A DNA stretch of 64,000 nucleotides from Rhizobium phaseoli (lineage in GTDB: Bacteria; Pseudomonadota; Alphaproteobacteria; Rhizobiales; Rhizobiaceae), in the NCBI RefSeq assembly GCF_003985125.1, contig NZ_ML133575.1, positions 95,912 to 159,911 on the forward strand, in the 5' to 3' direction. The position numbers were made by a program, and so were the translations under genes. The notes under the pieces were generated by a model that saw only the letters and a list, made by a program, of their open reading frames with translations, made no database searches and was not told the origin of the DNA. Numbering within the stretch: position 1 is the first letter of the stretch; each line of letters begins with the position of its first letter. This document shows, piece after piece, positions 8,927-17,246 of this stretch.

Positions 8927-11473
8927 ATGCGCAATTCACCATGGCTGGTGTTCACCTATTCGGTGATCATCATAATCGGCCTATTGATCGCTCTGCCGAA
9001 TGCTCTGCCGCAATCCACCCTCCAGCGGCTGCCGTCTTGGCTGCCGCATGAGCAGGTATCGCTCGGCCTCGATCTCCGCGGCGGTTCCCACCTCGTCCTC
9101 GAAGTCGACGAAGCCGACCTGACCAAGGAACGGCTGCAATCGCTGCTTCAGGACGCGCGCCGCGTGCTGCGCGAAAAGGGCATCCAGCCGAAGGCCGTCG
9201 TGCGCAGCCAGAACCAGATCGTCGTAACGCTCGCCGATGCCGCGCAGAGCGATGCGGCCGTCACCGATCTCAAGACGCTCGCCAATCCGATCAGCACCGG
9301 CCTCAGCGCCGGCCAGGCGGATCTCGCCGTCACGGCGAACGGCGCCACCATCACCATCGGCTTCTCGCCGGCCGGCATCTCCGCCAATGTCGACAATGCC
9401 GTCCAGCAGAGTCTGGAAGTCATCCGCCAGCGCGTCGACCAGGTCGGCGTCTCCGAGCCGACCATCCAGCGCATCGGCGCCAACCGCGTGCTCGTGCAGC
9501 TGCCCGGCGCGCAGGATCCGACGCGGCTGCGCCAACTTCTCGGCTCGACGGCGAAAATGTCGTTCCACATGGTGGCGCCGAACAACCAGCCCGGTCCGGG
9601 TATCACCATGATGCAGGACGAAGAAGGCCGGTCCTATGCTGTTCTCGACCGCGTCGAAATCTCCGGCGACCGCCTTTCGGATGCCCGCGTCAGCTTCGAC
9701 CCGAACACACATGAGCCGGTCGTCAGCTTCCGCTTCGACAGCGCCGGCGCCACCCGCTTTGCCGATATCACCCGTCAGAATGTCGGCAATCCCTTCGCCA
9801 TCGTCCTCGACGACAAGGTGCTGAGCGCCCCCAATATCCGCGAACCGATCACCGGGGGCTCCGGCCAGATCTCCGGCAACTTCTCGGCCGACAGCGCCAC
9901 GACACTCGCCGCCATGCTGCGCGCCGGCGCCCTGCCCGCCAAGCTGACGGTCATCGAAGAGCGCACGGTCGGCGCCGACCTTGGCGCCGATGCCATCAAG
10001 ATGGGCATCTATTCCGGCATCGTCGGCTTTGTCCTCGTCGCAGCCTTCATCTTCGTGCTCTACGGCACTTGGGGCATCCTGGCGAACGTGGCGCTGCTGA
10101 TCCACACGATCCTGACCTTCTCGGCGCTGACGCTGGTCGGCGCAACGCTGACGCTGCCTGGCATCGCCGGTGTCGTTCTCGGCATCGGTCTGGCGGTCGA
10201 CGCCAACGTTCTCATCAACGAGCGCATCCGCGAAGAAACGCGCAAGGGCCGGAGCGCCTTCGCCGCCATCGACACCGGCTTCCGTCGTGCCTATTCGACC
10301 ATCATCGACGGCAACATGACCGCACTGATCGCTGCCGCCATCCTGTTCTGGTTCGGCTCGGGACCGGTGCGCGGCTTTGCCGTGACCATGGCGCTCGGCC
10401 TGATCATCTCGATGTTCACCTCCGTCGCCTTCGTGCGCGTCGCGATGATCGAGATCACCCGCCGCAGCAAGATGAAGGTGCTGCACATCCGGCCGCTGAT
10501 CCCGTTCAGCCCCTACGACAAGCATATCCAGTTCATGAAGGCGCGCTTCTTCGGCGTCACTGTTTCGGCGCTGCTGTCGATCGCCTCCATCGTGCTGTTC
10601 ATCCATCCCGGCCTCAACTACGGCGTCGACTTCCGCGGCGGCATCCAGATGTCCGTCAAGACCCAGGGAACGGCCGATCTCGCCAAGTTCCGCGAGGGTC
10701 TGGACAGTCTCGGCCTCGGTGAAATCACGCTGCAGTCCTTCGGCGGCAACAACAGTATCCTCGTTCGCGCGCAGCGCCAGGAGGGCGGCGAAGAGGCGCA
10801 AACCGCGGCGGTGACCAAGCTGAAGGCCGAAGTCGCCAAGATCGATCCGACCGCCACCGTCGAAGGCACCGACGTCATCGGCCCGAAGGTCAGCGGCGAG
10901 CTCGCCTCGGCAGGCATCCTGTCGGTGGTGATCGCGAGCTTTGCCATGCTGATCTATATCTGGGCGCGGTTCGAATGGCCGTTCGCCGTCGGCGCCATCG
11001 TCACGTTGGTGCTCGACGTCACCAAAGCAATCGGCTTCTTCGCCATCACCGGCCTCGACTTCAATCTGACGGCCATTGCCGCCATCCTGACGCTGGTCGG
11101 TTACTCCGTGAACGACAAGGTCGTCGTCTATGACCGCATGCGCGAAAATATGCGACTCTATAAATCGATGCCGCTGCGCGAGATCATCGATAAGTCGATC
11201 AACGAGACCCTGGCGCGAAGCCTCTACACCAATGCGACGGCCTTCCTCGCCCTGGTGCCGATGGCAATCTGGGGCGGCAGCGCCGTCTCGAGCTTCGCAA
11301 TTCCGATGGTCTTCGGCATTCTCGTGGCCGGCGCCTCGTCGATCTTCATCGCCGCACCCATCCTGCTCTTCCTCGGCGACTGGCGCCGCCGCCACGCCAA
11401 GGCGCCGGTCACCGATGCGGGCGTCGATATCATCCCGCCGGAAGAGGGCCGCTCGCGCAAGTCGGCGAGCTGA
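8927..11473 (+). CDS. secDF: Fused protein translocase subunit SecD-SecF
   Basis: 848 residues joining SecD and SecF, which use the proton gradient to help pull Sec substrates across the inner membrane. The SecD half has TM1, then DLRGGSHLVLEVD, the P1 domain, and a block of TM helices carrying GIGLAVDANVLINERIREE. The SecF half begins near residue 535 with its own TM1, FRGGIQMSV, and the second helix block containing VGYSVNDKVVVYDRMREN. A single reading frame spans both. The start MRNSPW lies behind an AAGGAATACAAC ribosome site. A strong hairpin terminator follows. Fused SecDF is common in alphaproteobacteria and Gram-positives. Confidence 0.97.
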   Translation: MRNSPWLVFTYSVIIIIGLLIALPNALPQSTLQRLPSWLPHEQVSLGLDLRGGSHLVLEVDEADLTKERLQSLLQDARRVLREKGIQPKAVVRSQNQIVVTLADAAQSDAAVTDLKTLANPISTGLSAGQADLAVTANGATITIGFSPAGISANVDNAVQQSLEVIRQRVDQVGVSEPTIQRIGANRVLVQLPGAQDPTRLRQLLGSTAKMSFHMVAPNNQPGPGITMMQDEEGRSYAVLDRVEISGDRLSDARVSFDPNTHEPVVSFRFDSAGATRFADITRQNVGNPFAIVLDDKVLSAPNIREPITGGSGQISGNFSADSATTLAAMLRAGALPAKLTVIEERTVGADLGADAIKMGIYSGIVGFVLVAAFIFVLYGTWGILANVALLIHTILTFSALTLVGATLTLPGIAGVVLGIGLAVDANVLINERIREETRKGRSAFAAIDTGFRRAYSTIIDGNMTALIAAAILFWFGSGPVRGFAVTMALGLIISMFTSVAFVRVAMIEITRRSKMKVLHIRPLIPFSPYDKHIQFMKARFFGVTVSALLSIASIVLFIHPGLNYGVDFRGGIQMSVKTQGTADLAKFREGLDSLGLGEITLQSFGGNNSILVRAQRQEGGEEAQTAAVTKLKAEVAKIDPTATVEGTDVIGPKVSGELASAGILSVVIASFAMLIYIWARFEWPFAVGAIVTLVLDVTKAIGFFAITGLDFNLTAIAAILTLVGYSVNDKVVVYDRMRENMRLYKSMPLREIIDKSINETLARSLYTNATAFLALVPMAIWGGSAVSSFAIPMVFGILVAGASSIFIAAPILLFLGDWRRRHAKAPVTDAGVDIIPPEEGRSRKSAS

Positions 11474-11500
11474 AACGGGTTGTTAACGCATCCTTGAACA

Positions 11501-11533
11501 GGGCGCCGGTTGCAGAGCCGGCGCCCTCTTTTT
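11501..11533 (+). terminator. Rho-independent terminator after secDF
   Basis: The stem GGGCGCCGG / CCGGCGCCC is perfect over 9 base pairs, with an 8-base loop TTGCAGAG, followed by CTCTTTTT. It begins 27 bases after the secDF stop. Confidence 0.9.
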
Positions 11534-11643
11534 ATGATTGCCTATTGCCAAGATAAAATTATGCATCAATTCAAGCTATTACAGCGTCCACCGCGCATTT
11601 GAAAAAAGCGCGGCGCCGCAGCAAAGATCGGGAAAACCGTCAG

Positions 11644-12360
11644 ATGTCACCCAACCCGACGAGACCGCTCCAGACCACTGTTGCCGGCGACACCGAAGAG
11701 CGCATCAAGCGCTTTCTCGCCACCGCCTCGCACGATCTGCAATCGCCGCTGCGCCATATCGCCATGTATGCCGAGCTGCTGCTCGACGATCTCGAGGAGA
11801 CGCTCGACAGCGAACAGCTTCAGAGCCTCAGGATGATCATGGAGAAGGCGCAAGCCGCGCAGCACCTGACCAAGGCATTGATGAGCCTTGCCGGCGGAGC
11901 GCCTCAAGTGTCGCCCGAGGTGGTCGACCTCAAGGCGCTGGCCGAACGGATCTGGAACGAGCTGGTGGATGAGACGGGCGCCGGCGATGCCACCCTTGCC
12001 TGCCAGGACCTGCCCTCCATCCGCACCGACCCTACGCTGTTCGGCATGGTGCTGCGGCAGCTGATTTCCAATGCCCTCACCTATCGCGGCTCATCGCCGC
12101 CGCAGGTAGCGATCGCGGCAGCGCAAGAGGGGGCGATCTGGCTCATCCGGATTTCCGATAACGGATCGGGCATCGATCCCGCCCATCGCGAGCGGATCTT
12201 CGAGCCCTTCTGGAAATTGCCGAAGGCAGGAGCCGTCCCCGGCGCCGGCCTCGGCCTGACGACGGCGCAGGAGATTCTGACGGCGCTTGGCGGCGATATC
12301 CGCCTTGACCATTCGGACGAAAGCGGCAGCCGCTTTACCATCCGCCTGCCGGTCGCCTAA
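11644..12360 (+). CDS. Sensor-less soluble histidine kinase
   Basis: 238 residues with no membrane or input domain. The HisKA box is at residues 21-90, with the phospho-accepting His30 in LATASHDLQSPLRHI, followed by a HATPase_c domain with N-box QLISNALTY, G1 DNGSGIDPAHRERIFEPFW and G2 GAGLGLTTAQEI. Lacking an input domain, it must receive its signal from a partner protein. A TTG start at 11599 would add 15 basic residues; ATG is preferred although its ribosome site is weak. Its stop codon lies within the palindromic repeat that starts at 12357. The HisKA type resembles the two kinases at 14689 and 17247. Confidence 0.88.
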   Translation: MSPNPTRPLQTTVAGDTEERIKRFLATASHDLQSPLRHIAMYAELLLDDLEETLDSEQLQSLRMIMEKAQAAQHLTKALMSLAGGAPQVSPEVVDLKALAERIWNELVDETGAGDATLACQDLPSIRTDPTLFGMVLRQLISNALTYRGSSPPQVAIAAAQEGAIWLIRISDNGSGIDPAHRERIFEPFWKLPKAGAVPGAGLGLTTAQEILTALGGDIRLDHSDESGSRFTIRLPVA

Positions 12361-12464
12361 AGCGTTTCGCGATCTTTCAGATTCGCTTGTCGCGCTTTAG
12401 ATCTTTGTTTTTACGCATTGTCTTTATCGCAAAACCGCAAACCACCGCACGGTTTCGAAATGCG
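12357..12464. repeat. Rhizobial intergenic palindromic repeat, copy A
   Basis: Shares, in opposite orientation, an extended alignment with 23893-23996: CTAAAGCG-type left end, the stretch CTTTCAGATTCGCT, then CGCTTTAG, TCTTTGTTTT and CGCAAAACCGC. The ends are inverted (CTAAAGCG / CGCTTTAG), so it folds. It occupies the whole gap between two convergent genes and supplies the TAA stop of the kinase gene. It resembles the RIME class of Rhizobium intergenic mosaic elements; the class name is from memory. Confidence 0.75.
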
Positions 12465-12902
12465 CTAAATGCTGTAGTCGTCCTTCCAGAAATCCGGGAC
12501 GTCGTAGGTCACATATTCGCGGATGATGTGCTGCAGCGTCTGCGCGTCGATTTCGTCCTTGCCGATGCGGAAGTCGACGCCGTAATCGGGGAACTCCTGG
12601 AAATAGCCGCCCGATATATCGGTCGAGACCACGCCGATCGGGCCGGTATAGCCGATGCCGCGCAGTTCCGGCACCGTCTCGCGGAAGTCGGCATTGGGCA
12701 GAAGGCGGTTGTCGAGCAGGATGAGATCGAAGCGCGCCGCACGGATCTTTTCCAGCGCGTCGCCGATCGACGGCGAATATTCGACTTCGACCAGCGGCTC
12801 GGAGAGATCGGCGATCTTCTTTTTGAGCGCGCGGAATTCGATGAATTCGTCGTCGACAAAGAGAACCTTTACCGCGTTCTTTCGGACCGTTTCGCTGGTC
12901 AT
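12465..12902 (-). CDS. Single-domain response regulator
   Basis: 145 residues. A receiver domain starts at KVLFVDDEFIEFRALKKK, the predicted phospho-acceptor is in LILLDNRLLPN, the switch residues in VVSTD and the conserved Lys in DFRIGKDEI. There is no output domain. The loop LLPNADFRETVP after the acceptor is longer than usual. The start MTSET is backed by a GGGGAAAATGAG ribosome site and lies 29 bases after the LuxR-type regulator, so the two are probably one transcript. It is likely a phosphotransfer partner of one of the kinases in this cluster. Confidence 0.85.
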   Translation of the reverse strand: MTSETVRKNAVKVLFVDDEFIEFRALKKKIADLSEPLVEVEYSPSIGDALEKIRAARFDLILLDNRLLPNADFRETVPELRGIGYTGPIGVVSTDISGGYFQEFPDYGVDFRIGKDEIDAQTLQHIIREYVTYDVPDFWKDDYSI

Positions 12903-12931
12903 CTCATTTTCCCCAGTCCCAAAGTCCATGT

Positions 12932-13642
12932 TCACGAAACCAAACCGTTTCTCAGGGCGATCGCCACCATGTGGACGCGATTCACTGCGTCGAGTTTGCG
13001 CGCGGCCGCGGTGATATGCGAATTGACCGTGTGTTCGGACAGACCAAGAATGATGGCGATTTCCGCCGAGGTTTTGCCTTCGCTCGTCCATTTGACGATT
13101 TCCGCCTCGCGCTGGGTCAGCCGTCCGGACATTTCGTGCGTCAGGATTTCCTCGTAGAGCTTGTCGAAAATCCGCATGGCGTCGAGAAGCATGTCGGCGA
13201 TCTCGCCCTGGTCCGGCTCTTCACGCACGCCGCTCAGCACCAGGCAATATCGCCGCCCTTCCGGTGTGAACAGCGGGATGAAAAGGAAGACGCCGTTGCG
13301 GAACTCGTTAAACAGGCGATCGGAGGGGTAGGCAGCCGGCTCAGCGCTCCTGCCATGGACCGGCGTTGCCAGAAACTGGGCGCTCTTTGCCCGGACATTC
13401 CCGAGCGCCTCCCTCAACGTCGCGATGAAAAGGCCGACGCGGCGCTCGGGGACATTGGTGATGACGACATCACGTTCACCGAAAGGAGCCGACGCTTCGG
13501 AAATGCGGGCAAGCGCGAAATTGTCGAAGTGATAATGCTGCGCCGCCGCTTTCAGCAGACGGAAAAAATCGGTGCGATTGATCGCCCGGCTCAGTTCCGG
13601 TCCGGCATGAAAAGGAGTTGCCGCGGCATTGCTCATTCCCAA
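12932..13642 (-). CDS. LuxR-family transcriptional regulator with N-terminal autoinducer-binding-like domain
   Basis: 236 residues. The C-terminal LuxR/GerE helix-turn-helix is clear (GRLTQREAEIVKWTSEGKTS, then IAIILGLSEHTVNSHI). The first about 160 residues have the length and pattern of an autoinducer-binding domain (FFRLLKAAAQHYHFDNFALA). No LuxI synthase is nearby, so it would be a LuxR solo; whether it binds any acyl-homoserine lactone cannot be judged. A second Met two codons later is an equally good start. Downstream on the same strand is a receiver-only protein. Confidence 0.85.
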   Translation of the reverse strand: MGMSNAAATPFHAGPELSRAINRTDFFRLLKAAAQHYHFDNFALARISEASAPFGERDVVITNVPERRVGLFIATLREALGNVRAKSAQFLATPVHGRSAEPAAYPSDRLFNEFRNGVFLFIPLFTPEGRRYCLVLSGVREEPDQGEIADMLLDAMRIFDKLYEEILTHEMSGRLTQREAEIVKWTSEGKTSAEIAIILGLSEHTVNSHITAAARKLDAVNRVHMVAIALRNGLVS

Positions 13643-14116
13643 CCTTCCTCTCCTCCCGCCTTGCCCCCGATCCCCAAATCTTGGGATATACGTCTTAAAG
13701 GCGAAGAGCTACAAAAATTGCGAGACGGTTGATGAGAGATATCGAAACGGGGACTTTCGGTACGCAAGGCGGATATCATCAGTTATCTCAACTACAGGTG
13801 ATGCACGGGCAGATTATACTGAGGGGCAGTAGTTCTTACCTGGGTGTCGTAAATCTTCACGCGTTCAACATCCATGAGTGCGGGAAGGCAGTGCCAGACG
13901 TAAGCGCGAGAGAGCCGATAGGCCCATTCAGCTAAGGGGTTGGCTGAAGTTCGTGGCGGCGAACGCGGGTCCATTCGGTTCTCTCAGCGCTTATTTTTCA
14001 TTCTGTCCGCTTCGTTTCGGTTGCATCTTGAGATGCACACTCGGCCTTGTCAATTGCGGTTTGTCATATCGCCCGGACGAATGCCAGGAAACGCACCATC
14101 GGGTTTCCCCCGTTTC
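13643..14116. other. Intergenic region, no convincing gene
   Basis: About 470 bases between the LuxR regulator start and the end of a receiver gene. An open frame at 13732-13935 (+) lacks a ribosome site and resembles nothing known to me. The segment is less GC-rich than the flanks and must contain the leftward promoter for the luxR-type gene. No strong hairpin was found. Confidence 0.45.
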
Positions 14117-14494
14117 CTACACTTCAAGATTGAGAAGGATCGCGGCGAGGTCCAGCGGCTTCTCAAGGTAAAAATCGGCACCGGCATCGAGCGCACGGGC
14201 GCGATCCTCAGCGGCATCCGATCCGCTGCAGATCGCCAGCCGCATCGCGCTGAAGCGATCGTCGCCACGCAGACTGCTCACCAGGCCGATGCCGCTGTCG
14301 AGCGGCATATAGAGATCGGCGACCAGCAGCTCCGGCGGAGCCCAGCCTTCCGCCACGCGCTGCTTCAGCGCTTCCAGCGCGGTCTCGGCCGTCGAAAAAC
14401 AGAACAGATCGACGTCTATCTGCTGCTTCCTGCGGATATAGTCGAGATAGAAGAGATCATCCCTGCTGTCGTCGACGTAAACGATGGTAGGCAT
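14117..14494 (-). CDS. Single-domain response regulator
   Basis: 125 residues, receiver only. It begins MPTIVYVDDSRDDLFYLDYI; the phospho-acceptor lies in LLVADLYMPLDSGIG, the switch Ser in AICSGSD and the Lys in FYLEKPLD. The DSRDD motif near the start and the absence of an output domain resemble the small receivers that partner phytochrome-like kinases. It is divergent from the PAS kinase gene at 14689, with a 194-base gap that is notably AT-rich and probably holds both promoters. Confidence 0.87.
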   Translation of the reverse strand: MPTIVYVDDSRDDLFYLDYIRRKQQIDVDLFCFSTAETALEALKQRVAEGWAPPELLVADLYMPLDSGIGLVSSLRGDDRFSAMRLAICSGSDAAEDRARALDAGADFYLEKPLDLAAILLNLEV

Positions 14495-14688
14495 TCAGCA
14501 CCACGATTTGGATATTGTTCGAATGAACCTCGCTGTCCTTCGTCCTCACGATATCGCGATTTCACAAAAATTCGATCCATCTTATCGAAAAATCATTTCG
14601 CAAAAAGCGCGGCGACGGCTTCGCCTGCCTATTGAGTATTCCTCGATTTCGGAAAAAATGGCCCCGCGAACCGAAGGAGGATACACGG

Positions 14689-16830
14689 GTGCAGGATAAG
14701 GGCAACGTGGACCCGCAGGATCAGCGAAGGCGGCGCTATCGCGCTTTCGCGATTGCTGTCGGCTGCCTGATGTTGCTTCTCGGTGTCAGCGCTTTGGCCG
14801 GCTGGCTGTTGCAGATCGCGATCGTTATTTCGCTGATCCCCGGCTTTCCGTCGATGGCCTTCAACACCGCGCTTGGCTTCGTGCTTTCCGGCGTCGGACT
14901 TGCCGCCTCGATGCTGGCCGACCGCCGCTCTCGTATAGCGGCAACTGTGATGGCAGGGCTTGCAGCGGCGATCGCGGCGGCCCGGCTGGTGGAAATCGCC
15001 ACGTTCGGGCGGCATTTCCACAATATCGACCTGCTGATATCGCAGCTGCTCGTTCCGCCCGACTTCATCGCTGCAATCGGCGGCGGCATGGGCCCCAACA
15101 CGGCGTTGATCTTCCTGATCGCCAATCTTTCGCTGCTGCTCTCCCTCCACCTCGAGACGTCGAAAAGCCAGGTGGTGCAGGAGCTGACCAGCTATGTCGT
15201 CATCACGCTCGGCATGATCGCGCTCGCCGGCTATGTCACCGATGCCGAACAGGGCTATCGCTGGGGACCTTATGCGGCGATGGCGCTGCATACGGCGATC
15301 GGCATGGTGGTCTTCGGCTGCGGCCTTGTTGCCCGCTCCTGGTGGATGCAGCCGGCAAACCGGGCGCAGATCCCGCTGCTGATCCCGGCGGCGGTCTGCT
15401 TTACCGCCCTTCTCGTCGATCTCTATACGCCGCTTGGCCTTGCCAACGGCATTCTCTACGTGCCGCTGGTGCTGACGGCCCTCTGGTTCGGCAACAGAAA
15501 TGCGCCGCTGTTCTTCGCCTTTACCTGCACCGTGCTGCTGATGCTCGGCTTCTTCGCCGTCAGGCACGACGAGGCGTCGTTCTGGCAGGAGATCGCCAAC
15601 CGCACGATCACCGCCGCCACGCTGTGGCTGATCGCAATCCTCGTCTTCTATTTCCTGCGCAACAACCACAATCTCGAGGCTGAACGCATCCGCTTCGGCG
15701 CGCTGGTGCGCAGTACGCCCGACGCCGTCATCGTCATTGATGGGCGTGGAACGATCAAGAGTTTCAATCCGGCGGCCGAAAGCATGTTCGGCTATGCCCC
15801 GCAGGAGACGATCGGCCGGAACATCAAGATGCTGATGCCGGAGCCCTATCATTCCGAGCATGACGGCTATCTCACCCATTACCGGCAGACCGGCGAGGAA
15901 CGCATCATCGGCACGACGCGCATGGTCTCCGGCCGGCGCAAGAACGGCATCGTCTTTCCGATCGAGGTGTCCATCAGCGTCGTCTTCAGCGGTGAGACAA
16001 AGACCTTCGTCGGCATCGTTCGCGACATCAGCGAGCGCGCCCGGCAGGAAGAGCGGATGAAAACCACGCTTGCCCAGCTCGAGGCCTATACAGCCGAACT
16101 CGAGCGCAGCAACCACGACCTCGATGAATTCGCCTACATCGCCTCGCATGATCTGAAGGAGCCGCTGCGCGGCCTGCACAACCACTCCCGATTTCTCCTC
16201 GAAGATTATGAGGACAAGCTCGACGATGACGGCGTGCGCCGGCTGAACCGTCTGGTGCGTCTCAGCCAGCGCATGGAAAAGCTCGTCAACGACCTGCTTT
16301 ACTTCTCCCGGCTTGGGCGACAGCAGCTGGCGGTCAAACGCACCGATATCGGCCTGATCGTCAAGGATGTGGTTGCGACGATGGAACTCCTGCTGGAGGA
16401 GCGGCATGCCAGGGTCGTCATCGACGGCCGGCTGCCGGAAGTCGTCTGCGACGCGCCGCGGCTGACCGAAGTGTTCCGCAATCTCATTACCAACGCCATC
16501 AAATACAACGACAAGCCGGCGCCGCTGGTCTCGATCGGCTATCTCGAACGCTATGTCGGCGAGGACGGTACGATCGCCCGCAACGTGTTTTTCGTTAGGG
16601 ATAACGGCAAAGGCATACCCCGGGAATTCCATGAGGATATTTTCCGCATTTTCAAACGTCTCGAAAAGTCGCAAGATTCCGACGACGGGACCGGAGCAGG
16701 CCTCACCTTCGTCCGCAAGATCATCGCGCGGCACAACGGCGATATCTGGCTGGAATCCGAAGTGGGCGCCGGCACCACATTCTATTTCACCCTGGGAAAA
16801 AAGCGCGAGGGGCAGAATGCAGCAGCGTGA
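14689..16830 (+). CDS. Membrane histidine kinase with FixL-like PAS domain
   Basis: 713 residues from a GTG start placed 8 bases after GGAGG. About eight hydrophobic helices fill residues 15-330. A PAS domain follows (residues about 335-455), whose FG-helix region reads MLMPEPYHSEHDGYL and TGEERIIG, the pattern of FixL oxygen sensors; His391 and Arg411 are 20 residues apart, as are the heme His200 and Arg220 of Bradyrhizobium FixL. A coiled linker, a HisKA box (IASHDLKEPLRGL), and a HATPase with DNGKGIP and GTGAGLTFV complete it. The kinase core is of the phytochrome type rather than FixL type. It overlaps the following receiver gene by 14 bases. Confidence 0.9.
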   Translation: MQDKGNVDPQDQRRRRYRAFAIAVGCLMLLLGVSALAGWLLQIAIVISLIPGFPSMAFNTALGFVLSGVGLAASMLADRRSRIAATVMAGLAAAIAAARLVEIATFGRHFHNIDLLISQLLVPPDFIAAIGGGMGPNTALIFLIANLSLLLSLHLETSKSQVVQELTSYVVITLGMIALAGYVTDAEQGYRWGPYAAMALHTAIGMVVFGCGLVARSWWMQPANRAQIPLLIPAAVCFTALLVDLYTPLGLANGILYVPLVLTALWFGNRNAPLFFAFTCTVLLMLGFFAVRHDEASFWQEIANRTITAATLWLIAILVFYFLRNNHNLEAERIRFGALVRSTPDAVIVIDGRGTIKSFNPAAESMFGYAPQETIGRNIKMLMPEPYHSEHDGYLTHYRQTGEERIIGTTRMVSGRRKNGIVFPIEVSISVVFSGETKTFVGIVRDISERARQEERMKTTLAQLEAYTAELERSNHDLDEFAYIASHDLKEPLRGLHNHSRFLLEDYEDKLDDDGVRRLNRLVRLSQRMEKLVNDLLYFSRLGRQQLAVKRTDIGLIVKDVVATMELLLEERHARVVIDGRLPEVVCDAPRLTEVFRNLITNAIKYNDKPAPLVSIGYLERYVGEDGTIARNVFFVRDNGKGIPREFHEDIFRIFKRLEKSQDSDDGTGAGLTFVRKIIARHNGDIWLESEVGAGTTFYFTLGKKREGQNAAA

Positions 16831-17242
16831 CACGCAACCGATCCTCATCGTCGAAGACAGCGAAGACGATTTCGAAGCGACGATGCGCGCCTTCAAGCGC
16901 ACCAACCTGCGCAATTCGATCCGCTGGGCGGCTTCCGGCCAGGAAGCGCTCGACATGCTTACGGCGATGGTGCCGAAGCCGGGGCTGATCCTGCTCGATC
17001 TCAACATGCCCGGCCTTGATGGCCGCAAGACGCTGGAGGCGATCAAGTCGAATGACGGCTGGCGCAAGATTCCGGTGGTGATCCTGACGACCTCCGACGA
17101 CGAGCGCGACATCGAAGGCTGCTATGCGCTCGGCGCCAATACCTATGTGCAGAAGCCGGTCGATCTCGACGGCCTCTTCGCCGCGATCCAGCGGCTGAAG
17201 GAATACTGGTTCGAAATCGCGATCCTGCCGCTCGAGGACTGA
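16817..17242 (+). CDS. Single-domain response regulator (phytochrome-RR/Rcp1 type)
   Basis: 141 residues. It begins MQQRDTQPILIVEDSEDDFE; the phospho-acceptor lies in LILLDLNMPGLDG, the switch Thr in ILTTSD and the Lys in YVQKPVD. The EDSEDD motif and C-terminal extension (LKEYWFEIAILPLE) are typical of Rcp1-like receivers paired with phytochrome-type kinases. Its start overlaps the end of the PAS kinase gene, and the next kinase begins 4 bases after its stop, so the three genes are translationally linked. Confidence 0.92.
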   Translation: MQQRDTQPILIVEDSEDDFEATMRAFKRTNLRNSIRWAASGQEALDMLTAMVPKPGLILLDLNMPGLDGRKTLEAIKSNDGWRKIPVVILTTSDDERDIEGCYALGANTYVQKPVDLDGLFAAIQRLKEYWFEIAILPLED

Positions 17243-17246
17243 CGGT

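Noticed and set aside
8981..11395. 804-codon open frame on the minus strand opposite secDF
   Set aside because: It is fully antisense to the well supported SecD-SecF gene, has a composition rich in Asp, Gly, His and Arg typical of the reverse strand of GC-rich genes, and no known domain.
13732..13935. 67-codon open frame in the gap between regulators
   Set aside because: No ribosome site or recognisable pattern; only its ATG and length speak for it.
14629..17112. 827-codon open frame opposite the PAS kinase
   Set aside because: Antisense to a kinase with every expected motif; no motif of its own.
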